From Uloborus plumipes (lineage: Eukaryota; Arthropoda; Arachnida; Araneae; Uloboridae), in NCBI GenBank assembly GCA_038373865.1, contig JAXGGA010003409.1:39324-103323 (forward strand): a stretch of DNA of 64,000 nucleotides. The letters are read 5' to 3'. The translations under genes were made by a program, and so were the position numbers. The notes beneath the pieces were generated by a model, which was given only the letters and a program-made list of their open reading frames with translations, did not search any database and was not told the origin of the DNA. Of this stretch, positions 45,141 to 57,187 are shown piece by piece (positions within the stretch are counted from its first letter, which is position 1; each line of letters begins with the position of its first letter).

Positions 45141-47924
45141 GGGTCATTCCATTTTAAATCAACAAATGGGGTGCGCATCACCATTTTTGATTTTGATGAA
45201 AATTTGCATGTGTATTCCTTTTACTTTCCAGAGCTCAAAATAGTGTTCATTTTATTTTTAAAAAATTTACCCTTTGATATATAGGCCCTTTTTGTTGTTG
45301 GCAACAGCGAAAATCGGGGGTTTTGATGCTTTGCCTAATGAACTATAACTTTTTTTCTATCAAAGATTTTGAGCTCAACTATAGCTCATTGGAAAGCTAA
45401 GAAAAAGATATTTTTATACATGCTATCAATAAATTTCAGATTTTAAAAAAATACTTATTTTTTCAAGGTCAAAGTCCACGACGAAAATGACATTTTTTAC
45501 TACTTTCGAACATTAAAAAACCCATGAAGGGTTCAAAGTAACAAGCCGATTTTTTCATCATATATTCATAGTCATGGTTACTTACTGTATAAAAAAAATT
45601 GGCTTGTTATTCCACCCCCTTTATGAGATATGCCCCCCCCAAAGTTGTAAATTTTTTAAAAAATCCAATTTTCAACGCTAAAAAAATGCATGTGGGGGGC
45701 AAGATAAAAAATTTTTTACATGTGGTATTTTAAGTACTTTTTACGAGCTTTCTAATAAAACAAAAGTTGCTTTGTTATTCAAAGGCGTTTGGCAGATATA
45801 AGGGACTGAACTTTCAAAAAATTGCACAAAAACAACACGATTATTTTCATTTTTTTTACAACTTTTTTTTTATTTAAATGTAATTATATACCTTATTCTT
45901 TGCCTTAAATGCTAAAAAAAGACTAAGAAGAGCAATGAAGAAACATATTTAAAGTTTAATAAGATAATTTAATATTTTTAACACCTGGGAATATAGAATA
46001 CCACTAAACTTGTCTGATTTTTAAACATCTGATTGCTACCTACAACAGGACTGAGCATTTCTCAACTTGTCCAGGTTTGTTCATACCATGTGGTCATCCT
46101 TGTTCTGACTTGCTCTCACATGTGTATCTTAGTTGTCTTTCAAATTCTGAAAGAAGTAGGTTGTTGAACTAGTGTTTCTGCTGTAAAATCTTGTGAAGCT
46201 GATGTGATTTCTTTTCATTTCAAGTTCATTTATATTCACAGAATGTTTTGTTAAAGGTAAAAGAAGAAATTCTTTAGAATCCTTAAATATAAATTTAAAT
46301 TTGTCTTTCTACATGTAAACTGTGAATAAGTTATGGATAACCCTAAATGCTCCATAGGAGTTTTTGAGAATGATGATTGTAATATTTTAAGTTACAGTAG
46401 GCAGTCTACTGTAAATAGTATTTCCGAGTACAGTGATGATGATAAAACTTTACTGCACTTGAGTACTGGGTGTAAAACTATTGAAACTGTTTGTACCTAC
46501 CATGCAAAAAAATTTCTTGCCAAGTTTTGCCATCTTTATGGAACTTCTTGCTGGTAGGTACAAACAGTTTCAATAGTTTTACACCTAGTTCTCAGGTGCA
46601 GTAAAGTTTTATCATCATCACTGTACTCAGAAATACTATTTACAGTAGACTGCCTACTGTAACTTAAAATGTTACAATCATCATTCTCAAAAACTCCTAT
46701 GGAGCATTTAGGGTTATCCATAAGTTATTCCCAGTTTACATGTAGAAAGACAAATTTAAATTTATATTTAAGGATTCTAAAGAATTTCTTCTTTTACCTT
46801 TAACAAAACATTCTGTGAATATGAATGAACTTGAAATGAAAAGAAATCACATCAGCTTCACAAGATTTTACAGCAGAAACACTAGTTCAACAACCTACTT
46901 CTTTCAGAATTTGAAAGACAACTAAGATACACATGTGAGAGCAAGTCAGAACAAGGATGACCACATGGTATGAACAAACCTGGACAAGTTGAGAAATGCT
47001 CAGTCCTGTTGTAGGTAGCAATCAGATGTTTAAAAATCAGACAAGTTTAGTGGTATTCTATATTCCCAGGTGTTAAAAATATTAAATTATCTTATTAAAC
47101 TTTAAATATGTTTCTTCATTGCTCTTCTTAGTCTTTTTTTAGCATTTAAGTCAAAGAATAAGGTATATAATTACATTTAAATAAAAAAAAAAAAAGGTGT
47201 AAAAAAATGAAAATAATCGTGTTGTTTTTGTGCAATTTTTTGAAAGTTCAGTCCCTTATATCTGCCAAACGCCTTTGAATAACAAAGCAACTTTTGTTTT
47301 ATTAGAAAGCTCGTAAAAAGTACTTAAAATACCACATGTAAAAAATTTTTTATCTTGCCCCCCACATGCATTTTTTTAGCGTTGAAAATTGGATTTTTTA
47401 AAAAATTTACAACTTTGGGGGGGCATATCTCATAAAGGGGGTGGAATAACAAGCCAATTTTTTTTATACAGTAAGTAACCATGACTATGAATATATGATG
47501 AAAAAATCGGCTTGTTACTTTGAACCCTTCATGGGTTTTTTAATGTTCGAAAGTAGTAAAAAATGTCATTTTCGTCGTAGACTTTGACCTTGAAAAAATA
47601 AGTATTTTTTTTAAATCTGAAATTTATTGATAGCATATATAAAAAGATCTTTTTCTTAGCTTTCCAATGAGCTATAGTTGAGCTCAAAATCTTTGATAGA
47701 AAAAAAGTTATAGTTCATAAGGCAAAGCATCAAAACGCCCGATTTTCGCTGTTGCCAACAACAAAAAGGGCCTATATATCAAAGGGTAAATTTTTTAAAA
47801 ATAAAATGAACACTATTTTGAGCTCTGGGAAGTAAAAGGAATACACATGCAAATTTTCATCAAAATCAAAAATGGTGATGCAACAACTTTTTTGAAAATT
47901 TGTTGATTTAAAATGGAATGACCC
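45141..47924. mobile_element. 2.8-kb near-perfect palindrome with GGGTCATTCC ends and 4-bp target duplication
   Basis: The ends GGGTCATTCCATTTTAAATC and GATTTAAAATGGAATGACCC are inverted, and the inversion extends almost to the centre (loop about 46501-46551). That gives arms of about 1.36 kb differing by few changes. GTTA flanks both sides exactly (45137-45140 and 47925-47928). Each arm carries the same 60-75-codon frame starting MDNPKCSIGVFENDD, at 46333 on plus and 46721 on minus. The left copy continues into TVCTYHAKKFLAKFCHLYG, a Cys/His arrangement that might be a metal-binding fragment of a lost transposase; this is inference. The element cannot be autonomous as it stands. Confidence 0.85.
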
Positions 47925-47928
47925 GTTA

Positions 47929-49109
47929 GTGTTTTCGATCTAACATTGCGTTAGGCAAAGCGTGCGGAAAACATTTCAATTGCCATTATTTCAGAAATTT
48001 GTCCGTCGGTTTACTTTTCCAGGTTTCAAAACATCCTGCAAACAAGTTTGTAGTAACCGCAAGCATTTTTTCACTAACGAACTGAAAAATAAATAAAATA
48101 AAAGCAATCATCAGTTTCATACTTTTCACTCACTCAAATTAGTAGAAAAATCAACAACATGGCGATATGTTTTATTTTTTTGCTTATTTAAGATCTGTAG
48201 TTGGGTATTAGAAGCATTTCCATACTTTCTGGATTCTATTTCGGCAACAAAATTACAATCTTATTTAATGTCCGTCTATAAAAAGAATGCTTACCAGTAT
48301 GGTGTTTGCAAGTTCAGTATTTGTAATCTTCTTTATTCTAATGAATGCTCAACTAATTTTGCATTTTGGTGACCAAGATTTTAACTAACCGGAGAAAGCC
48401 ATTGCCAGGGATAGTTAGCTTGTAAGCACTTGTTTACGAAGTATGATTTCGTTCCTGGTTAGCATTTATTTTACTTCACCCAGTTTTAAAACGGCAAAGA
48501 ATACGTAAATAAAACTTTCGAGTTTTCTAGGAGAAATTTTAAAGATTTTCCGAGATGTGTACAACACAACAGAATGATATCAGTGAAAGAGAAAAAACAA
48601 TCTGCAGCTGAAGAACCGCAGAGTTAAAAGAAAAGCGTAATTAGGTTCAATAAATTTGCAGTTGTTAAAGGCCGAGAGAATAGCGAAGAAAATGAGAATT
48701 TCGGTTTCAATACTCGAAGGACTGCATTAAATCATGCTATTATTTTAAAAGTAATACACTGTGAAGTGAGTATTTTTTGTTCAAAGCACATAAGTAAGAA
48801 TTCATAGATCATCAGATAGGAAGTCAGAAAAAACAACCATTTATAAAACGAAGACAGAAAATACATGAACAGTCAGTTGGGGAATAAATACGCTTTCAGA
48901 ATGAAGTAGTTATAAAAATATACAAATTTTGCGAATGGTCTGGTTTTGTAAATGTAAATCAGAACCCTACCGACAGGTCTGATGATTCCAGGAAGGCATT
49001 GTGAAAAGCAGACTCTCGTATTAGCTGCATGCCAGTGATAAATCGCCAAAGATTTCAAGATAAATGGTAATTTATAATGCTTCGAGCATTTCAACAATGC
49101 TGTCAAGTC
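47929..49109. other. Nothing recognised
   Basis: AT-rich sequence between two mobile elements. No gene, RNA gene or repeat ends seen. A minus-strand frame at 48873-49277 runs into the next element and has no family signature. Confidence 0.45.
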
Positions 49110-49117
49110 GGGCGAAC

Positions 49118-49492
49118 CAGAGGTGTACCCAGAAATTAAATGTAGGAAGGGGGGGGGGGTGCATATTACCATTGCGATGCAAGTCGCAATTTCTACAATT
49201 ACCACTTTGTGAACTGAACACACAATCCTTCTTCGATTTAAAAAGTTCCATTGCTGAAAGTTTTTATGAAGTAACAAAAATTACAAAAATATTATTCAAG
49301 CAAACAAACATTCACACTAGCCGAACTCAAACACTCTTAGAGGGCTAGTATGAACCAACTCTTTTCTAATCATCCATTTTGGATCTTTGGATTTGAAATG
49401 TTCCACTTATTTTTAAAATTCGGTGCCACTGTCTAAAAAAAAGGCAAAATCTTGGAAGTGCATATGCCCTTTGAGTCTTGGGTACGCCGCTA
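49118..49492. mobile_element. hAT MITE with perfect 8-bp duplication GGGCGAAC
   Basis: The left end CAGAGGTGTACCCAG and right end CTTGGGTACGCCGCTA are imperfectly inverted. GGGCGAAC flanks both sides (49110-49117 and 49493-49500). It is 375 bp with a G-run inside the left end and no coding sequence. Confidence 0.85.
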
Positions 49493-49691
49493 GGGCGAAC
49501 AGTAGTCACGTTTGACCATATTCGCCAATGCCATGAAGTTAATACTCCCGTTTAATGAAAAGAAATTTCTGCCACCGAGCCAACCTCAATTTCTCAACGC
49601 TCCGGGAAAATAAGACCAACAAAATGACTTAATTTCCAGCGAAAATTACCAATTGGAAATTGCATTTGGTACACTAAGATAATATATTTGT

Positions 49692-50023
49692 TAGTAGCGT
49701 ACCTAGAGGGTCCAGTACCAGTGGCGAACTTAAGAAATCCCAACCTCGGTCCAATTTTATGAGAGGTAGCGGACAAATTTGAAGACAATATTGCAACTTC
49801 GATATATATTTTTTAGATATTTTAAATAGTGCCCAATGTTTTCTCTCAATAGCTGTTTATTTTATCCTCTAGCTCTTATTCTTATGAGTTTTTTTTCAGT
49901 GATATTTTACTACAAATTAAAAAAAAATGCCTCTCAACTTATTTTTATTATTTTATCGATCAAAATGCCGCTCCATGCACCCGTGGCAAGGGCCACTTCT
50001 GCCAACCTCTAGCTACGTCACTG
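49692..50023. mobile_element. hAT MITE with perfect 8-bp duplication ATATTTGT
   Basis: The left end TAGTAGCGTACCTAGAGG and right end CCTCTAGCTACGTCACTG are inverted, with ATATTTGT on both sides (49684-49691 and 50024-50031). It is 332 bp and AT-rich inside. A CAGTGGCGAACTTAAG sequence at about 49709 may be an internal repeat of the end. A short GT repeat follows the right flank. Confidence 0.82.
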
Positions 50024-50031
50024 ATATTTGT

Positions 50032-50983
50032 GTGTGTGTATGTGTGTGACTCTTCTTCAGTCAGAGGGGACAAAAAGTTAAAAGCAATAGTCAAAGAAAA
50101 ATTCGAAGTCGTGGGTTAAAAACAGCACCGGCGACAAGACACGGAGCACGCAGGTGCAAGTCGGTAAGGCAGTCAACCAGTGGAAACAATGGGTTGGTGA
50201 AACCAGTTCTGCTTCCGCTGCACGCTTTTATATCTCTGAACGGTTACGAAAGGAAATAAAAAAACAATTAAAAAAATGTATACCACCAGAGTGAGTCACG
50301 ACAACTGTTTCCTTCAAGAAACTGAGGGAGAATGTATGCATAAAACATCACTTGCGATTTCTATCAGAGAGGACAGTTGAGGCTCTTGGATGCTATTCTA
50401 GAGATAAAACCTGATGAGGGATCATGATTGTTCTATAAGCAGATGAATTACTTTGGTTTTTATACATGTTGTACCTCATCAACTTCTACTGTGAAAACAA
50501 GTTTTTGAACTTCACTCAGAATTTCCATTCCGTTCGATGAACTATTTTTAACCTTTTTTCTTTCAGGTACAATTGTCCCAACGAACGGAAAGTCAATTAG
50601 TACTACCAGTAACGATCGAGGTAAGCCTGCGCTGCACTGACTAGGCATTTGAAACAAGTTATAATCGCTCTCTCCTACGTCTAACACAGTATAGACAGTC
50701 TTTTTTCGTTTATTGGCTCAATGTTAACCATAAAGGCCAAAGTTACCCCGGTTGAAGGTGCAATACTAAGATGGCATAGGAGTAGGAGAAGAAGAGTGGT
50801 TTGTTGCTTCCCTTGCCCATGGTCGAAGCCAGAGAGCTCGAGTGAAGGCCACGATCCTACCCAATCGAATTTTTTTAAGAAATAAAAGTAAAGAAATAAA
50901 TAATAATAAAAGAAACTATGCAAGTAAACAAAAATCTGTACGTTTCAGGGGGAAATATATATATCTTTATCCCCCCTCCAGGA
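50032..50983. other. Nothing recognised
   Basis: Mixed-composition sequence without supported genes. Short minus-strand frames at 50460-50687 and 50681-50923 have no family signature. Confidence 0.4.
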
Positions 50984-50991
50984 CACACGCA

Positions 50992-51281
50992 CAAGGGCGG
51001 ATCCAGAAATGTTCTAAGGGAGGGGCGATTGGTTTTTGTTTTCTACTTGCCCCCCTTTTTTACCACATATCCTGGTTCATACATGTTTATTACAAATGTT
51101 TCGGTCTTCAATTTCGAAAAAATTCCAAATCAGAGCCCCGAATCCCAACCACTCCTCATAGTATCATCGATGATCATCTAAAATTGCCATTTTTGAACTT
51201 CAAAGTCGAAAAACTGCTGGAGAAGAGTCCCTCAAGGGAGGGGCGATCGCCCCGATCGCCCCTCCCTTGTATCCGCCCCTG
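50992..51281. mobile_element. hAT MITE, CAAGGGCGGATCC family, member 3
   Basis: The ends CAAGGGCGGATCCAG and GTATCCGCCCCTG are inverted, with perfect 8-bp duplication CACACGCA (50984-50991 and 51282-51289). The 290-bp body is closely similar to member 1 (GGTCTTCAATTTCGAAAAAA, CCCGAATCCCAAC, CTCAAGGGAGGGGCGA). Confidence 0.92.
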
Positions 51282-51289
51282 CACACGCA

Positions 51290-52196
51290 GCTGCTGTACC
51301 TCGCATGATTAAAAAGATCAGCCATTGAAGATTAAAATTTCGTATAACAGCACAAAATTCAGGATTAAGTACACTGTATTGCAAATACTTTTGAAAAACA
51401 AGGACTATTTTTCCACGTATCATGAAATGGCTCGTCAATCGGCTCCGACGCCAAACATATACACATTTGCTAAAATTGCATGCCTATGTCATAACAAATG
51501 ATACAAAGATTACAATGCCAGGGAAGACACTTTCAAAGCGCATTCAACGAAGATGAAATTAGCTATTTTCTACACAACAGACACCATCTAGCCAAGATTC
51601 CTCCACATCCAACAATCCACGATGATCATCAAGAGAACAAAAAAACTCCATTCTCACGCTTCACAAGAACGAGAGAACGTTCGAAGCGAAGGCGGGGAAA
51701 CACCCTCCTGACAGGTAAGCAATGGAATGCGGTCGCCTGCGGTAGTACCTGGCACCTTTCACCTGCACACACCACTCGTTTCAAGGACAAAGAGCCCAAA
51801 CGTTTCTCTCTCCTGCGGCCATTTACTCGGAGTGGTGGAAACAAAAGTCTGTTCGTTCTCGCTGGAATGTTGTTGGAGTGATGGAGAAGAAACTGGCTGT
51901 GTTCTTTTCGTAACGGAGAGATGAGGTGAATGGAGAGACGAGATAACGGAAATGTTTTGCAATTCAGTAGAAATCTTCCAATTTTTTGTATTCACCTGCC
52001 TCAACTTCCTGTTTTCGGTAGTCGTTCAGTGCTGACTAATCGACAAAAAAGAAGATGGAAATATTTCAATAATAACTCCTTTTTCAGTAAGAATGACTTA
52101 AATTTTTCTTTTGTTTCTGCCTCCCCCTCCCCCATTTGCACAATGCCTTACCGACGGGGAGGGTTAAAGAAACAGAATAAGGAGAAGTGTCTAGCC
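51290..52196. other. GC-richer patch without a supported gene
   Basis: The part at 51630-51880 is less AT-rich than its surroundings and open on both strands for over 70 codons. It contains possible donors on both strands (CAG|GTAAGC at about 51714 on plus; CAG|GTGAAA on minus near 51765). It could hold a non-coding first exon or regulatory DNA, for instance for the minus-strand LamG-EGF gene. The encoded peptides resemble nothing I recognise. Confidence 0.3.
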
Positions 52197-52364
52197 CAGT
52201 AATTCTCAATCTTTTTTCAGCTCAGCCTTTTAGGAGTAAAATCACCACTAGTGAATTTGCGAAAGGATAAATTATGATAAGCAAAAGCTAAAAGTGATTT
52301 CGACCTCTGAGCATCCATCCTCCCACTGCCCATGGGGGCGGCATCGGCCCCTTGGGAAACACTG
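52197..52364. mobile_element. Short hAT-like MITE (CAGTAATTCTCAATC ends)
   Basis: The left end CAGTAATTCTCAATC resembles the well-known CAGTGGTTCTCAA hAT terminus, and the right end reads GGGAAACACTG. Flanking 8-mers GTCTAGCC and TCCTAGAC agree at five positions, so this is a moderately decayed copy of 168 bp. Confidence 0.5.
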
Positions 52365-52729
52365 TCCTAGACCCATTAACTGCGTGTCATCACAGGCAGC
52401 TTGTATGGGGGGCATTTGCTTCAATGCATATATTTTTGCAACATCGTTTGAAATGGAAAAATTTGGAAAAATGCTACAAAAAATTTGGATTAGGTTAGAA
52501 GAACACATAAAAGAACTCCAGCAATAATTACTAGAAATTTAAGGCTACTTTAGATTCAAAATGGGATAAAAAATGTATCAGTAAACAATAATAATTATGA
52601 TTTTTTTGCCAAAGAGATTGATCAATTACAGAAATTAATAGATTAATTTCGTTTTAAAAGAAATTGGTTTTATTGAAGTCTTTTCTTCATGATTGAGAAA
52701 CAAACTCAGAAAATATAAATGCATGAACT

Positions 52730-52914
52730 CAGTGGCGTACATAGCACACCCGCGGCGGGGGAGGGGGGCACTCCAGGTTTGAGGGCGTACAATCTATAAA
52801 AATAGCACTGCGAGTTACATGGGAGATATTTTTTATAGTTTAATAGGGGGGTGGAGGGCACACTTACAAATCTTGCGGGGGGGGAGGACACACTTAAGTC
52901 TTTGCACGCTACTG
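52730..52914. mobile_element. hAT MITE (CAGTGGCGTACATAG)
   Basis: The left end CAGTGGCGTACATAG and right end TTGCACGCTACTG are inverted. Flanks CATGAACT (52722-52729) and CAGGAACT (52915-52922) match at seven of eight. It is 185 bp with G-runs inside. Confidence 0.78.
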
Positions 52915-52922
52915 CAGGAACT

Positions 52923-55103
52923 TAAATAAGTAAAAAATTAGTTTCATATTTTGCAGAAAATCGCGTCTTGTTGCTGTATGTGTTTTAATGAATTTGAATA
53001 AATAAGTACTAGAAAATAAAAATTTACTCATACTACGTAACCTACCACTTCTAACGTGTTATATGGAAATCCCGAGTTTTCAATGCATAAAGTAGAGAGT
53101 AACTGAAGAAAAGATGAGATGCGCAAAGGCCGGTTGCAACCCCTTGCCCCCTCCTCTCGCTCCATCAGGAGAAAATTCTGGTTGATCTAATATCTAGATG
53201 CATCAAATAAATTATTATCTTTATTTAATTGATTGCTTCCAATACTAAAAATCAGCTTTTAACCGAATTACTTTGCATTTGTTAAGAGATCAACTTCTAA
53301 CGAATTTCTTAGACCTAGAGTCATTCGTTTTTTTTTTTTTTTTGAACAATGCATTTATCATACTAAGAGATATAGATAGAGCGCAAAGATAAATAATCTG
53401 TTATCAAAATACTTTTGTAAGATAAAATTGTGAAAAAGTCTCGCAACAAAATAGATAATGATATTCTTCTCAAACAAAAATTGTCACATTTGTGAGTTGT
53501 CGGTTTCCAAATCCATAAGATTGTTCTTCCGCAAATAATGAATCACCGAAAGACTGATAAAAAAAGTCCGAATAAATAATTTACTTTAGTCTTGACCCAG
53601 AAGTTCACATTTACCTCTCAGGTATGATATGATACGTAAATAAACAGCAAAACTATACAAATAATTTAGATATTGAAATCGCGACCCACAATTGAAATAC
53701 AGTTAAGCGTCGAAAATCCGAACATGCTCTTCGAAGCTTTCTCAGCTGAAAATCAGTAAAAAACGAGTTTAAGTGAGTTTTTGCCTTCAGGAATTTGTTC
53801 AACTTTCTTTGTCTGAAGGCAATGCATGTTCCAGAAGTTAACTCAATTTTTTGGTTGTTTGATTACTGCATAATAGTTCCTCACAGAGCACATACAGTTC
53901 CGTAAATATTTCTCAGTTTCCCTTTATGTTCAAAAAAAAAAGAGAGTTAAATATTGTTGAAAAAATGCAATTTTTTCGATTAGTTCGATTTTATTTAATT
54001 TGACGTATTTATATTTCTTCTTTCGAACAAAATTTTTCAGCTAAAGTAAAACATTAATTTTTTCCCAAACTTGTACTTCCTAAGTTGTAGAACTCAGCCG
54101 ACGATGTACATCCAGCAATTGGCATTTAACAATCAAACTTTATCAAAAACTGATCTCTAAGCATGCCATTATAATAAACAAATTTAAAATACTAATCCCT
54201 GCAAACAAAAATCTTTTACAATTGATACTTAGCAGGAAATGTCCCTCGCATATTGCAACACAGCTAAGCACAATTGTTTCTAAGTCCCTTCCTTGAAACA
54301 TAAGATGTCAAGTGCGACATAGGTACCATTTCGTAACAAATTTTAGCGCCAGTAATGGCACATCGTAGCTTTTAATGCGCATATCACGAAGAACGATACA
54401 AATAGGCCTTTAGCCATTTGTCTGAGAAAAAGAGAGAATGGAATTAAATCGGAGAAAAGATGAGCAACAAGAGGGAAAGTTTTTATTTCCCGTTCCGTTC
54501 TTGTTCCTATTAAGCAGAGCGGAGAAGGGTGGAACCATTACGTTTCTTAAGGCATATCTGCTTCATCAATGGATACAAAGTTGGATTATGTGATAATCTA
54601 TTGAAAAGTTAAGAAAAATACATTTTGTTATCAATTATAGTGAAGGCGATTTAAAGGTTGAAAACTATGTGTGCCATAAGCGAAAGGATTTTATTTTACC
54701 AATAAAATGTTACAAAGAGTTGCGCTATATTCCAGCATTTATTATTTCATTTCCTCAATCCTTCGTTCTCAATTACTGACCAATGATGCATCTTTAAAAT
54801 TTAGTGCAAAGCATGAAATCAAAACCGGTATCCAGTGATGTAACCCCCCCCCCTACCCCCAAGAGAATTGAGGGCATCATACAACCTCGACTACTATAGA
54901 GCACCTCTTCCCAAAAATAAGAAAACGTATCTTAAAAATTGTTGATAGAAGGCACAAACTTTTAACAATGTTACGTACAAATTCAAACGTATTTTCTTAT
55001 TTTTATTTATTTATTATTATTTTGTGAACATGATTTTTTTTAATTATAGAGCTAAAGGGCGAAATTTCAACTTTGTATACTTAAAATTTAACTTTTCGAC
55101 AAG

Positions 55104-55136
<33 letters not shown>

Positions 55137-57011
55137 AACTAAAGGCATATCAGAAATATAACGAAGAGCGCAAACCATATCGTAAGCGATATAAAAAAAG
55201 TAGCTACGCTTGGAATAAAATTACAAACATGTTACGCACTTTGTTATAAAGAGTTAGTGAAAAAGAGAAATGGTTTGTCTAAGCATCACACACCTTGTAA
55301 AAAATACATTTATACATTGAGAAAAGTCGTCAAAATGGAAATTAAGACTTTCTTTGGACAACTTTCATTAAAAATTAGGCAGTTAAGGACTACCCGCCCC
55401 GCAACACGAGCTCCTCCTCAACTCCCAAAATAGTTCAGATACAAAAAGATCAAAATATAAGAAAATAAGCAATTAGATTTATTTCGAAGATTCAATTCTC
55501 AGCTTTTCTGCAAAATTTTGAAGCTTGGCGATTTGCGAAAACACCTTTGATGATAGGAAGAAACGAAGGTCATGCCTGAATTCAACTTGAAAATACACAG
55601 ACATAAGAATCTAACAACGAAATTTATGAAACAAAACCATCGCAGTTTGGGGTTACTACTTATTTAAAAAGAGCTATTTTGAAGAGAGCGATTCTCGCAA
55701 TACCTAGAACGAATGCAGGAAAGATCGTTTTACAGAGATAGTCCATCGGAAATGTCACCAATGTTTTACGGTGATGATTCACTGAATTCAGAAAAATACC
55801 CCGATTTTAACATAGCACAGATTGCGTCCATTTTAAAATCAGCCGCGAAGCAGCTGTCACTCATTTCGACGTCTTTAAAATGAAAATACAAAAATTAATC
55901 GACTTTCTTTAAAAAAAATAAGGGTTGAATTAATATTAGGGTAATTCTTCTTATTTTTGTAATTTATTTTTTAGCGTTTGCAAGTTTAATCGTCCGTTTT
56001 CAGCTTTTAAAGATGTTTTTTAGATTCAATGTTATAGATCTTAACTACAGTATAAACTAGTGGTTTACCGAGTACAACAGTGAAATCAGAACATCCACAT
56101 AAAACCATTTACCACAAACTTCAGAGTCCTTTTCAAAAAATGCTTGAAGCAATATGGTTAATTCTCAACAAGTTCATGTCTATAATTGAGCTTAATTACA
56201 GATTGTGTAATGAGCCGCTGAGATGGGATAAAATTTTAGAAAGACAAAGGTTTCATAACATTTTAGCTAGTTTGGGGGGGGGGGGGATAGTTTATAGAAA
56301 AAGAGAAAAAATAAAAGGAGTTGACAAATTGAATAACTGAATTTGATAGAACTGGGGGGAACATATAGAGAGAACATATAGATAGAACATATTACTTTAT
56401 AAGAACATATAGAGAGCTAAAATAGATGCATGGATCAGTGTTAGGTAAAATTCGGCAGTTACTGCGAAATACATAACAAATCAGAGCGCAAGATTGATAC
56501 AAAAAATTTCGATTGTTTTACGAAAGAAAAAAACAAACAAAAGATATTGAATAAAACATGGCTAAAGAACAAACCTAAAATTCATCACATTTCTGGGGGA
56601 AAAAAATAATTTTTCAACCAAACAGCACTGATATTATGAAAATAAGCATGCAACACAGTACGTCAAGTGTCATGCCTAAATTTCTGCACGTATTGCGTGC
56701 CCAAAGAATTCTGGTAGAGCGAGTTCTGAAAGAAAAATGAGCCCATTTTTATGTAGAGCGGGAGACTAATGCTTTTCCCCACTAGTGTATTCCACAAAAT
56801 TTGCTGAAGAAACAATCCAAAAAAGTTATGTTGCATTGAACTGCACAGCAAAAATATTTATTCTTATCATATCATCTACTTATAGCAACCATTTTTTTTT
56901 TTTTTTTTTTTTTGCGAGTTCGCCAATATTTATGCAACCACGGTAGAGCTTCTACCATGGCTGCACCAACCCAATAGCTTCTTTCAAGCAGCAAAATTTT
57001 AGTTTAATATA
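52923..57011. other. Long AT-rich stretch, no gene seen
   Basis: A poly-T run of about 25 lies near 55106-55130, and a short direct repeat of GAACATATAGA lies at 56360-56415. CCAGTGATGTAACCCCCC at 54833 looks like a possible hAT end without a partner. The plus-strand frame at 56080-56340 has no recognisable family. Confidence 0.45.
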
Positions 57012-57187
57012 CTATTGGCCCCGCTTAAACGAATACTGTTGGTTCCAAGAAATATTATTCGATAAATCGGGGTATTCGTTTAAGCGGGGATTTTTAACAT
57101 TGCGTCTATGACACGGTTCCAGGATGTTTTATTCGTATAAGCGGGGTATTCGTTTATCCGTCAACCGATTAAGCGGGGACGACCGTG
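57012..57187. mobile_element. Tigger/pogo-like MITE with CCCCGCTTAA repeats
   Basis: The motif CCCCGCTTAAACGAATA and its inverted forms (GGGGTATTCGTTTAAGCGGG) recur four or more times in about 180 bp. Left and right ends have CCCCGCTTAA and TTAAGCGGGG inverted, with TA outside each end. This matches small pogo/Tigger-type elements in style; the outermost bases are poorly conserved. Confidence 0.58.

Noticed and set aside
51498..51881. 127-codon plus-strand frame in the GC-richer patch
   Set aside because: No domain, an opposing frame of similar length, and composition alone explains it; kept only as a possible regulatory or UTR region.
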